From positions 1-7,633 of the forward strand of contig JACDAO010000278.1 of assembly GCA_013695405.1 (NCBI GenBank): a stretch of DNA of 7,633 bases. Direction: 5' to 3'. A program made the translations under genes and the position numbers. Positions 1 to 7,633 of this stretch are shown one piece after another. The notes under the pieces are model-generated. The model saw only the letters and a list, made by a program, of their open reading frames with translations. It was not told where the DNA came from and ran no database searches. The stretch's first letter is position 1. The number at the start of each line of letters is the position of its first letter. This DNA comes from Acidobacteriota bacterium. Its GTDB lineage: Bacteria; Acidobacteriota; Vicinamibacteria; Vicinamibacterales; Vicinamibacteraceae.

Positions 1-1
1 G

Positions 2-801
2 GTGACGCCGGATCCGGACCACCAGCCCACCGACGCCCACGCGCCGGCGGATGGGCCCGTCGTCGGCCACGATGACCACGGGCATGCGCACGGTGCGGGG
101 CACCACGGCGCCCCGCACGAGTCGCCTTGGGCGATGGCCTTGCCGCTGGTGCTGCTCGCGGTTGGTTCGGTCGTCGCGGGCTACGTGGGCGTGCCGCACG
201 CGCTCGGCGGCAGCAACAGCATCGAGACGTTCCTGCACCCGAGCTTCCACCCGGCGGCCGCGCACGCCCCGGCCGTGGCCGGCGATCATGGTCCTGCCGC
301 CGCCAGCGAGCATGGCGGGCCCCCGGAGACGGCGCCTGCGACGACGGCTGCGCAGCACGATGCACCGGCCGCAGGTGACCACGCGGCGGCTGGCGGCCAC
401 GATGATCCGGACAAGGCCCGGGTCGAACTGACGCTGATGGGCGTGTCGACGGTGCTGGCGCTGCTCGGCATCGGCCTGGCGGCGTTCTTCTTCCTGCAGC
501 GGCCGGAGGCGGCCGACGCGGCGGCGAGGCACTTCGCACCGGTGCATCGGCTGTTGCTGCACAAGTACTACGTGGACGAGGCCTACGACGCTGCGCTGGT
601 GCATCCGTTGCGTGACGGCTCGAACCGGGTGTTGTGGAAGGTCGTGGACGCCGGGCTGATCGACGGCGCGGTCAACGGCACCGGTCACTTGGTGCGTGAA
701 TCGGCCGGGGCGCTGCGCTTGCTGCAGACCGGGTCGGTGCGCGTGTATGCAGCGTCGCTGTCGGTCGGCGCGCTGCTGGTCCTGGGGTACTACCTCGCGC
801 G

Positions 802-805
<4 letters not shown>
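2..805 (+). CDS. nuoL: NADH-quinone oxidoreductase subunit L, C-terminal part (5' truncated by window edge)
   Basis: C-terminal 267 or so residues of NuoL, the most distal antiporter-like proton-pumping subunit in the membrane arm of complex I. The true start lies upstream of the window; the GTG at base 2 is only the first in-frame codon here. Visible in order: a His/Asp/Gly-rich loop (fragment residues about 7-39), a membrane segment beginning HESPWAMALPLVLL (39-62), a long Ala/His/Pro-rich loop (about 66-138), a membrane helix (about 146-166), the KYYVDEAYDAALVHPL signature (188-203) typical of the NuoL C-terminal region that leads into the long lateral helix, and a last hydrophobic helix (about 248-265). 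The identification also rests on nuoM and nuoN following directly. The stop codon overlaps the nuoM start (ATGA), so the two are probably translationally coupled. The loop between membrane segments is longer and richer in His than I would expect. Confidence 0.95.
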
Positions 806-2451
<1,646 letters not shown>

Positions 2452-2457
2452 TCCCCC

Positions 2458-3891
2458 ATGACCGACTTTCAAGCCATCATGCCGACGCTCATCGTCACGC
2501 TCACCGCGATCGTGACGATGGTGGCCGAGTCATTCCAGCCCAAGGGCGACAAGGTGCCGCTCGGCGGACTGGGGCTGATCGGGCTGGCCGGCGCCGCGCT
2601 CGCCTCGGTGCTGCTGTGGGGCCGGGATCTGACCGGCTTCGGCGTGATGCGCGCCGACAACTTCGCGTTGTTCGTCAACGTCACGCTGTGCGCGATCGGC
2701 ATCCTGACCATCCTGTTCTCTGGTCCGGTCGTCGACCGCGAGCGCATCCCCTCGGGCGAGTACTACGCCCTGACGTTGTTCGGCATCTCGGGCATGATGC
2801 TGATGGCCGGCGCCAGTGATCTGTTGCTGATTTTCCTCGCGCTCGAGGTCATGTCGCTGTCGGTGTACGTGCTGACCGGCATCCGTCGATCGAGCGAGAA
2901 GGGCGCGGAAGCCGCCTTCAAGTACTTCCTGCTCGGCTCGTTCTCGAGCGCCTTCTTCCTGTACGGCATCGCCTTCACGTATGCGGTGGTCGGCAGCACG
3001 CGTCTCGACCAGGTGGCCGCGACGCTGGCTGGCCAGGCTGATGGCCCGAGCGTGATGGTGCTGCTGGCACTCGGCCTGCTGCTGGTCGGCTTTGCCTTCA
3101 AAGTTTCGGCCGTGCCGTTCCACATGTGGACGCCCGACGCCTACGAGGGCGCGCCGACCGTGGTCACCGGCTTCATGTCGACCGGCGTCAAGGCCGCGGC
3201 CTTCGCGGCCTTCATCCGGGTCTTCCTGTCGGCGTTCGAGCCGCTGCACGCCGAGTGGGCACCGGTGGTCTCGGCCATCGCCGTGGCCACGATGGTGCTC
3301 GGCACCACCGTCGGCGTCGCTCAGAACAACGTCAAGCGGATGCTGGCGTACTCCAGCATTGCCCACGGTGGCTACCTGCTGGTCGGTCTGGTCGCGGCCA
3401 ACTCGGTCGGCAAGGCTGGCATGCTCTTCTACCTGCTGGCGTACGGCGTCACCAACGTCGCCGCGTTCGGGACCATGGCGCTGCTCTCGACCGAGGACCA
3501 TCCGCACGAGAACGTCCGTGATTTTGCCGGCCTGTGGCAGCGCCGGCCGGTGCTGGCGGCGATGATGACGGTCTTCCTGCTGTCGCTGGGCGGCCTGCCG
3601 CCGACCGCGGGCTTCGTGGCCAAGTGGTACGTGTTCGCCGCAGCCGTCCAGGAGGGCTACTTCGGGATCGCCATCATCGGCGTCCTGACCAGCGTCATCT
3701 CGGTGTACTTCTACCTCCGCATCGTGGTGATGATGTACATGTCCGAGGACGTCGCAGTCGATCCGGCGCCATTGGTGCCGCGCTCGGCGCTGGCCGGTCT
3801 CGCCCTGGCCACCGCGGCGATCTTCTACCTGGGCGTGGTGCCGACTCGCGTCATCAACCTCGCGGTGCAGAGCGTGCAGGGGTTGTTCTGA
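2458..3891 (+). CDS. nuoN: NADH-quinone oxidoreductase subunit N (NuoN)
   Basis: Complete 477-residue NuoN, the third antiporter-like proton-pumping subunit of the NDH-1 membrane arm and usually the last nuo gene. Visible family features: Glu130 in LIFLALEVMSLSVYVLTG (TM5), the EAAFKYFLLGSFSSAFFLYG stretch (151-170), Lys215 in GFAFKVSAVPFHMWTPDAYEG with the signature PDAYEGAPT (226-234), Lys245 in STGVKAAAF, AYSSIAHGGYLLVG (297-310) and Lys389 in TAGFVAKWYVF. These correspond to the E. coli channel residues E133, K217, K247 and K395, so the full charged axis is kept. The start ATG is 6 bases after nuoM and has no recognisable Shine-Dalgarno (upstream sequence is CCTGATCCCCC), so translation probably depends on ribosomes arriving from nuoM. 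The N-terminus MTDFQAIMPTLIV looks normal for the family. The stop overlaps the next gene start by one base (TGATG). Confidence 0.97.
   Translation: MTDFQAIMPTLIVTLTAIVTMVAESFQPKGDKVPLGGLGLIGLAGAALASVLLWGRDLTGFGVMRADNFALFVNVTLCAIGILTILFSGPVVDRERIPSGEYYALTLFGISGMMLMAGASDLLLIFLALEVMSLSVYVLTGIRRSSEKGAEAAFKYFLLGSFSSAFFLYGIAFTYAVVGSTRLDQVAATLAGQADGPSVMVLLALGLLLVGFAFKVSAVPFHMWTPDAYEGAPTVVTGFMSTGVKAAAFAAFIRVFLSAFEPLHAEWAPVVSAIAVATMVLGTTVGVAQNNVKRMLAYSSIAHGGYLLVGLVAANSVGKAGMLFYLLAYGVTNVAAFGTMALLSTEDHPHENVRDFAGLWQRRPVLAAMMTVFLLSLGGLPPTAGFVAKWYVFAAAVQEGYFGIAIIGVLTSVISVYFYLRIVVMMYMSEDVAVDPAPLVPRSALAGLALATAAIFYLGVVPTRVINLAVQSVQGLF
3878..3882 (+). promoter_or_regulatory. Ribosome binding site of rfbB inside the nuoN 3' end
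   Basis: AGGGG sits 8 bases before the ATG at 3891. It is the clearest Shine-Dalgarno-like sequence in this operon. Together with the TGATG overlap it supports the rfbB start at 3891 rather than any in-frame codon upstream within nuoN. Confidence 0.6.
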
Positions 3892-4955
3892 TGGCCAGTG
3901 TGATTGTCACCGGCGGCGCCGGGTTCATCGGTGCCAATTTCGTGCTGCACTGGACCGCGCGCCGGCCCGGCACTGTGGTCAATCTCGACAAGCTCACCTA
4001 CGCCGGCAACCCGGAGAACCTGGCGTCGCTCGAGGACGCCGCCACCCACATCTTCGTGCGTGGCGACATCGCCGATCGTTCGCTGGTGACCGACCTGCTC
4101 AGGACCCATCGGCCGGTCGCGGTGATCAACTTCGCGGCCGAGAGCCACGTCGACCGATCGATCCACGGGCCGGCGGCGTTCGTCGAAACCAACCTGCTCG
4201 GGACCTTCCAGTTGCTCGACGAGGTCAAGAGCTACTGGAGTGGCCTGGAGGGCGAGGCGCGCGACGCCTTCCGCTTCCTGCACGTGTCGACCGACGAGGT
4301 CTACGGCTCGCTCGGGCCAGACGACGCGCCGTTTGCCGAGACCACGGCGTACGCGCCCAACAGCCCGTACTCGGCGTCCAAGGCCGGCTCGGACCATCTG
4401 GTCCGCGCCTACCATCACACCTACGGCCTGCCCACGCTCACCACCAACTGCTCGAACAACTACGGGCCGTTCCAGTTTCCCGAGAAGCTGATCCCGCTGA
4501 TGATTCACAACGCCCTGGCCGGCAAGGCGCTGCCGGTCTACGGGGACGGCCAGAACGTCCGCGACTGGCTGTATGTCGAGGATCACTGCTCGGCAATCGT
4601 GCGGGTGCTCGAAGCCGGCCGACCGGGCGAGACCTACAACATCGGCGGCAACAGCGAGCAGCGCAACCTGGCCGTGGTCCACACGCTGTGCGACATCCTG
4701 CAGGAACTGGCGCCGCGCGCGTCCGGCACCTACAAGGATCTGATCACGTATGTGCGCGACCGGCCGGGTCACGATCGCCGCTACGCGATCGACCCGACCA
4801 AGATTCGCAGCGAACTGGCCTGGGAACCGACCGAGACCTTCGAGTCAGGCCTGCGCCGCACCGTTCAGTGGTATCTCGATCACCAGGACTGGGTTGGGCG
4901 AGTCACCTCGGGCCAGTACCGCGAGTGGATGTCGCAGCACTACGGCACCGCCTAG
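3891..4955 (+). CDS. rfbB: dTDP-glucose 4,6-dehydratase (RfbB/RmlB)
   Basis: A 354-residue short-chain dehydrogenase/reductase of the extended type. It converts dTDP-glucose to dTDP-4-keto-6-deoxyglucose using tightly bound NAD+, the second step towards dTDP-rhamnose and other deoxysugars for cell-surface polysaccharides; it acts in the cytosol. Motifs: NAD-binding GGAGFIG (8-14), NFAAESHVDRSI (80-91), catalytic Thr134-Asp135-Glu136 in HVSTDEVYGSL (the Asp-Glu pair is the RmlB hallmark that separates it from UDP-glucose 4-epimerase), Tyr160 and Lys164 in YSASK, TNCSNNYGPFQFPEKLIPLMI (185-205), and RPGHDRRYAID (291-301). The length is close to the usual 350-360. The start ATG shares a base with the nuoN stop, so it is likely co-transcribed and coupled with the nuo genes. 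The partner genes rfbA, rfbC and rfbD are not next to it here. It ends 3 bases from the convergent selA stop. Confidence 0.95.
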   Translation: MASVIVTGGAGFIGANFVLHWTARRPGTVVNLDKLTYAGNPENLASLEDAATHIFVRGDIADRSLVTDLLRTHRPVAVINFAAESHVDRSIHGPAAFVETNLLGTFQLLDEVKSYWSGLEGEARDAFRFLHVSTDEVYGSLGPDDAPFAETTAYAPNSPYSASKAGSDHLVRAYHHTYGLPTLTTNCSNNYGPFQFPEKLIPLMIHNALAGKALPVYGDGQNVRDWLYVEDHCSAIVRVLEAGRPGETYNIGGNSEQRNLAVVHTLCDILQELAPRASGTYKDLITYVRDRPGHDRRYAIDPTKIRSELAWEPTETFESGLRRTVQWYLDHQDWVGRVTSGQYREWMSQHYGTA

Positions 4956-4958
4956 TGG

Positions 4959-6374
4959 TCACCTGAGGGCGAGCGCCATCGTCAGGGCGTCGGCGAGTAC
5001 CTGGTCGCTCGCCGGATCGACGGTGCGCAGGTCGGCACAGACCCGGTCGTCGACGATTCTGGCGATCACCGGCGGCGTCCCGTCGCGCATGCGAGCCAGC
5101 AAGCGATCGGCCGCATCGGTCCCGACACTGACCAGCGTGGTCGCCACGGCGCTGCCCGGCGCACTGCCTCCGCCGATCGTCGACCAGCCCCCCTCCAGTC
5201 GCACATCGGCGTGGTCGTCGCGCAACCGGTCGTGCAGCCTTGTCGCGCGTGCCTCGATCGCCTCGGCAGGCTCGGCCAGCATCCGCACCACCGGCACGTC
5301 GCTCATCGCCCGCCCCTGCGTGAAGGCCTGCAGCGTGGCGTCCAGCGCCGCATAGGTCAGCTTGTCGGCCCGGACCGCGCGCATCAGCGGGTGCGCCCGG
5401 ATTCGATCGAGCAGATCCTGACGGCCGACCAGGATGCCGCACTGCGGCCCGCCCAGCAGCTTGTCGCCACTGAAGCCGACGACATCGGCGCCCTGTCGCA
5501 CGCTCGCCCGCACCGCCGGCTCGTCGGCCAGCAGCGCGCGGGTCTCGGCTGGGAAGGCGTCGGCATCGAACAGGTCGAGGCCCAGCCAGCCGCTGCCTTG
5601 ATCCTCCAGCAGCGGCACCTCCAGCCGACGCGCCATCGCCGCGAGGTCGCCGAGCCCCGGCCGGTCGGTGAAGCCCGCCATCCGGAAGTTCGACGGATGC
5701 ACGCGCAGGATCGCGCCGGTGCGCGGTGAGACCGCGGCGGCGTAGTCGGCGACGCGGGTGCGATTGGTGGTGCCGACTTCGCGCAGTACCGCGCCGGACA
5801 TCCGCAGGATGTCGGGAACGCGGAACCCGCCGCCGATTTCGACCAGTTCGCCACGCGAGATGATGACTTCGCGCCCCGCGGCCAACGCGGCCAGCGCCAC
5901 CGTCATCGCGGCGGCGGTGTTGTTGGTCACCAGGCCGCTGTCTGCCCCAGTGGCCTCCCGGAGGGACCGATCGAGCAGCGCGTGCCGCGATCCCCGCTGC
6001 CCGGACGCGAGGTCGAACTCCAGCGTGCAGTAGCCGGCGGCAACCTCGCGCATCGCGGCGAGCGCGCCGCTGCCGAGCGGTGCGCGCCCAAGGTTGGTGT
6101 GGATGATGACGCCGGTGGCGTTGATCACCGGCTGCAGCGCGGCCCGGCGCCGTGTGGCGAACGCGATGGCGATCCGCGCGAGGAGCGCCGCTTCGGCGTC
6201 GGTGCGGTCGACGATGTCGCGGGCGTCACCGGCCAGCAGCGCCGTTCGCAATCCCTGAATCGCCGCGTCGAGCGCGTCTCGCACCGGTCCGGCGCCATGC
6301 CGTGCGGTCAGCGCCTGCACCTCGGGATGCCCGAGCAACAGGTCCACGGCCGGGATCACGCGTGCCCGCGACAT
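4959..6374 (-). CDS. selA: L-seryl-tRNA(Sec) selenium transferase (SelA)
   Basis: A 471-residue PLP-dependent enzyme that converts Ser-tRNA(Sec) to selenocysteinyl-tRNA(Sec) with selenophosphate from SelD; in characterised bacteria it is a large cytosolic ring-shaped oligomer. Visible: N-terminal tRNA-binding region IPAVDLLLGHPEVQAL (7-22), INATGVIIHTNLGRAPL (84-100), the SGDKLLGGPQCGILVG motif (302-317) with the PLP Schiff-base Lys305, and HPLMRAVRADK (328-338). Arg97, Arg332 and Arg335 appear to match active-site arginines of Aquifex SelA. E. coli SelA is 463 residues, so the length is normal. The start at 6374 was chosen because the reading frame stays open far upstream without SelA-like sequence, and this ATG lies six residues before the conserved IPAVD. 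There is no Shine-Dalgarno; a -10-like box lies 7 bases upstream. No selB, selD or tRNA(Sec) is in this window, so these must lie elsewhere for the pathway to work. Confidence 0.95.
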   Translation of the reverse strand: MSRARVIPAVDLLLGHPEVQALTARHGAGPVRDALDAAIQGLRTALLAGDARDIVDRTDAEAALLARIAIAFATRRRAALQPVINATGVIIHTNLGRAPLGSGALAAMREVAAGYCTLEFDLASGQRGSRHALLDRSLREATGADSGLVTNNTAAAMTVALAALAAGREVIISRGELVEIGGGFRVPDILRMSGAVLREVGTTNRTRVADYAAAVSPRTGAILRVHPSNFRMAGFTDRPGLGDLAAMARRLEVPLLEDQGSGWLGLDLFDADAFPAETRALLADEPAVRASVRQGADVVGFSGDKLLGGPQCGILVGRQDLLDRIRAHPLMRAVRADKLTYAALDATLQAFTQGRAMSDVPVVRMLAEPAEAIEARATRLHDRLRDDHADVRLEGGWSTIGGGSAPGSAVATTLVSVGTDAADRLLARMRDGTPPVIARIVDDRVCADLRTVDPASDQVLADALTMALALR

Positions 6375-6381
6375 GGCGCCG

Positions 6382-6390
6382 ATGCTACCA
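6382..6390 (-). promoter_or_regulatory. Putative extended -10 promoter of selA (leaderless type)
   Basis: On the minus strand the sequence TGGTAGCAT (TGn plus TAGCAT) ends 7 bases before the selA ATG. A transcript starting at the usual distance would begin at or next to the ATG, giving an mRNA with no 5' leader. This agrees with the lack of a ribosome binding site. I see no good -35 box 16-18 bases upstream, where a GC palindrome lies instead. Prediction from sequence only. Confidence 0.45.
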
Positions 6391-6404
6391 CCCGCGCGCG
6401 GGTG
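6389..6404. promoter_or_regulatory. 16-base perfect palindrome at the selA promoter, possible operator
   Basis: CACCCGCGCGCGGGTG is a perfect 16-base palindrome that overlaps the TGG of the extended -10 and fills most of the -35/-10 spacer of the putative selA promoter. The position would suit a dimeric repressor or activator. A chance GC-rich palindrome is also possible in DNA of this composition. Confidence 0.35.
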
Positions 6405-6506
6405 AGCGTGGCGACGGAGCGCGGTCCTCGAGGCCGACGGCGCCGACGATGGATCGGTGCGACTGCTGCCATTCGCTCGCCCAGTCCCGTGCGGGTACTC
6501 GTCCGG

Positions 6507-6534
6507 TTGGTGCACCACGCACGACTGGTAGGAT
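6507..6534 (+). promoter_or_regulatory. Putative sigma70-type promoter for the 6549 gene, with palindrome over the -35
   Basis: TTGGTG (6507-6512), a 16-base spacer, then TAGGAT (6529-6534) preceded by TGG, an extended -10. The -10 ends 14 bases before the ATG at 6549, so the leader would be about 7-8 bases and too short for a Shine-Dalgarno; none is seen. TGGTGCACCA (6508-6517) is a perfect 10-base palindrome covering the -35 region and may be an operator. The -10 matches the divergent selA box in 8 of 9 bases. Confidence 0.45.
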
Positions 6535-6548
6535 ACTAGTGAGCCGGT

Positions 6549-6992
6549 ATGCCGAACCCGCCGACACCGCCGCCCGCCGCGCGCGCACTGCCCGCCGAGT
6601 ATCGCCCGCGCGAGCATTTCTGGCCCTACGTGGACCTCACCGAGCAGCCGTCGGACGAGGAACTCGCGGCGCTCGACCCGGACCTGCGCGCCGCCCTGTA
6701 CGGGCCGTCGCCGATCGCGTTCTCGTACACGCTGGTGTTTCCGGTGTTCGCCGGTCAGGACTTCGATCGGGCTCGTGAGTTGGCGCGTGCGTCGGCCGAG
6801 TACCGCGAGGTGGGCACCGGTGCGGCGTTGCGAATCCGGGCGCGCTTCTTTCCCTCGGAGGTCGAGCAACTGCGCGACTTGTTCGTCCTGGTCGGCGCGC
6901 AGCCGGGCTGCGAGGTGCTGGTGGACGATCGGCCGGTGCCCTACGCCCGCGAACTCTGGCTGCCGCTGACGTGGTTCTTGCTGCCGCGCTGA
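6549..6992 (+). CDS. Hypothetical protein, 147 residues, no recognised domain
   Basis: I do not recognise a family. The start is well bounded: in-frame TAG and TGA stops (6537-6542) lie just upstream of the ATG. The N-terminus is Pro/Ala-rich and probably disordered (residues 1-15). It is followed by an aromatic stretch REHFWPYVDL (21-30), an acidic helix-like region PSDEELAALDPDLRAALYG (34-52), a beta-like hydrophobic run FSYTLVFPVF (58-67), a charged helix DFDRARELARASAEYREV (71-88), and an alternating C-terminal part with RARFFPSEVEQLRDLFVLVG (97-116) and PYARELWLPLTWFLL (131-145). There is one Cys (121), no signal peptide and no clear membrane helix, so it is probably cytosolic. Codon use and base composition resemble its neighbours, supporting a real gene. 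It is transcribed away from selA and followed 39 bases later by a gene in the same reading frame. Confidence 0.75.
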   Translation: MPNPPTPPPAARALPAEYRPREHFWPYVDLTEQPSDEELAALDPDLRAALYGPSPIAFSYTLVFPVFAGQDFDRARELARASAEYREVGTGAALRIRARFFPSEVEQLRDLFVLVGAQPGCEVLVDDRPVPYARELWLPLTWFLLPR

Positions 6993-7031
6993 TGCGACCG
7001 GCGCGGCACGGCGACTCCTGAGAGCCCTCGC

Positions 7032-7631
7032 GTGGCAGAGCCGACCGCCTTCGAACGTGAGTTGCAGACCCTGGGCGTGCAATTGCGCACGCTCGAGACC
7101 GAGTACAACATGTACTTCGCCGGGCGTTCGGCACGACCGCCGGTGCAGCGTCGGGCCGCGCTTGCGCGCGCTTTCCGTCGCCTCGATCGGGCCCACGTCG
7201 AGAGTGCGGTGCAGCGTTTCCAGTTCTCGACGCTGCAGGCGCGGTACTCGTCCTTCGGCGAGTTGTGGGATCGCGGCGTGCGGGCGCGCGAGGAGGGCCG
7301 CCCGGGCCCGTTCGTGCGCAAGCCGCTCGACCCGGTGGTCGTGCACCCGGCTGAGCACCTGATCCACGAAGCGGCGTTCGGCGATCCGGTCAGGCAGATC
7401 GACACCCTCCGCGACCTCTACGAGGCGTTGATGCAGGCGCGGCGCGACGCCGGGCTGGGCATCGTGCCCTTTCACAAGTTCGCCAACCTCGTGAGGGAGC
7501 AGGTGCAGACGCTGCAAGCGCGCCATCCCGGCGACGACGTGTCGCTCCGGGTCAGCCTGCGCGACGGCCGGGTCAACCTGACGGCTCGCGCCATCAAGCC
7601 GAGCGACGAACCGCGCGAAGGTGAGCGCTGA
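7032..7631 (+). CDS. MXAN_5187 C-terminal-domain-like protein, function unknown
   Basis: A 199-residue soluble protein starting with GTG, with a weak GAGAG Shine-Dalgarno 7 bases upstream. From memory of the family, it resembles the C-terminal domain of Myxococcus MXAN_5187, also found as small stand-alone proteins in other bacteria. The matching parts are LRTLETEYNMYFAGRSARPP (18-37), the QRFQFSTLQARYSSFGELWDRGVRAREEG segment (61-89), and the end region with LYEALMQARRDAG (129-141), FHKFANLVREQVQTL (147-161) and the strand pair VSLRVSLRDGRVNLTARAI (170-188). The first half is probably helical or coiled-coil, and the C-terminus is a charged tail. There are no Cys residues, membrane segments or known catalytic motifs. 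The GTG start keeps the conserved ELQTLGVQLRTLE helix; the next ATG (7110) would remove it. It probably forms an operon with the 147-residue gene upstream. The family assignment is from pattern memory and was not searched. Confidence 0.8.
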   Translation: MAEPTAFERELQTLGVQLRTLETEYNMYFAGRSARPPVQRRAALARAFRRLDRAHVESAVQRFQFSTLQARYSSFGELWDRGVRAREEGRPGPFVRKPLDPVVVHPAEHLIHEAAFGDPVRQIDTLRDLYEALMQARRDAGLGIVPFHKFANLVREQVQTLQARHPGDDVSLRVSLRDGRVNLTARAIKPSDEPREGER

Positions 7632-7633
7632 GA

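Noticed and set aside
2530..3507. Minus-strand open frame (325 codons) opposite nuoN
   Set aside because: Same low-complexity charged composition as other antisense shadows, no recognisable domain, and fully covered by nuoN.
3534..3890. Upstream extension of the rfbB frame giving a 473-residue protein
   Set aside because: The extra 119 residues are an out-of-frame shadow of nuoN. The Rossmann motif begins right after the ATG at 3891, which has a suitably spaced AGGGG.
3825..4772. Minus-strand open frame (315 codons) opposite rfbB
   Set aside because: Antisense shadow of a clear RmlB gene; no domain signature.
6375..6548. tRNA(Sec) or another RNA gene in the selA upstream region
   Set aside because: No cloverleaf arms, no long variable arm and no GGTTCRANTCC-type T-loop box can be made out.
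6990..7031. In-frame UGA between the 147- and 199-residue genes as a selenocysteine codon making one fused selenoprotein
   Set aside because: The two genes are in the same frame with no other stop between them, and selA is next door, so the idea is tempting. However, the linker (CDRRGTATPESPR) has no selenoprotein-like motif such as CxxU or UxxC, I find no convincing SECIS hairpin just after the UGA (only a 4-base GCGA/TCGC stem), and the second gene has its own GTG start with a weak ribosome site.
6375..7526. N-terminal extension of the selA frame to about 855 residues
   Set aside because: The extra part has no SelA-like sequence and is antisense to two plausible plus-strand genes. The SelA fold starts at the ATG at 6374.

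Overview
This is a gene-dense, high-G+C bacterial chromosome segment with no mobile element, CRISPR array, tRNA or rRNA that I can see. The gene set and protein style suggest a soil- or sediment-type bacterium, possibly an Acidobacteriota of the Vicinamibacteria type. The pointers are the NDH-1 proteins, SelA, an MXAN_5187-like small protein, and short palindromic and heptameric repeats at a gene end. The phylum is an inference and is not proven by the window.

Left part (1-3891): the 3' end of a respiratory complex I (NDH-1) operon on the plus strand. It holds the C-terminal part of nuoL (cut by the window edge), then complete nuoM and nuoN, the three antiporter-like proton-pumping subunits. 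nuoL/nuoM overlap by ATGA, and nuoM/nuoN are 6 bases apart. The nuoM 3' end carries an unusual repeat-derived extension of about 45 codons made of palindromes and tandem repeats. NuoM has Asp instead of Glu at the key TM5 acidic position.

Middle (3891-4955): a complete dTDP-glucose 4,6-dehydratase gene (rfbB/rmlB) starts on the last base of the nuoN stop codon (TGATG). It therefore looks like the last cistron of the nuo transcript, with none of its usual rml partners in view.

Right part: selA (L-seryl-tRNA(Sec) selenium transferase) lies on the minus strand at 4959-6374 and converges on rfbB with only 3 bases between the stops. It implies that the organism makes selenocysteine. A 174-base divergent promoter region (6375-6548) separates selA from two plus-strand genes of unknown function: a 147-residue protein without a recognisable domain and a 199-residue protein resembling the MXAN_5187 C-terminal domain family. 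Both divergent sides have an extended -10-like box (TGGTAGCAT / TGGTAGGAT) very close to the start codon and no Shine-Dalgarno sequence, suggesting leaderless or very short-leader mRNAs. Each also has a perfect palindrome at the promoter.

I see no clearly new biological system. The most unusual items are the repeat-built NuoM tail, the nuo-rfbB coupling, the paired leaderless-type promoters and the uncharacterised gene pair beside selA.
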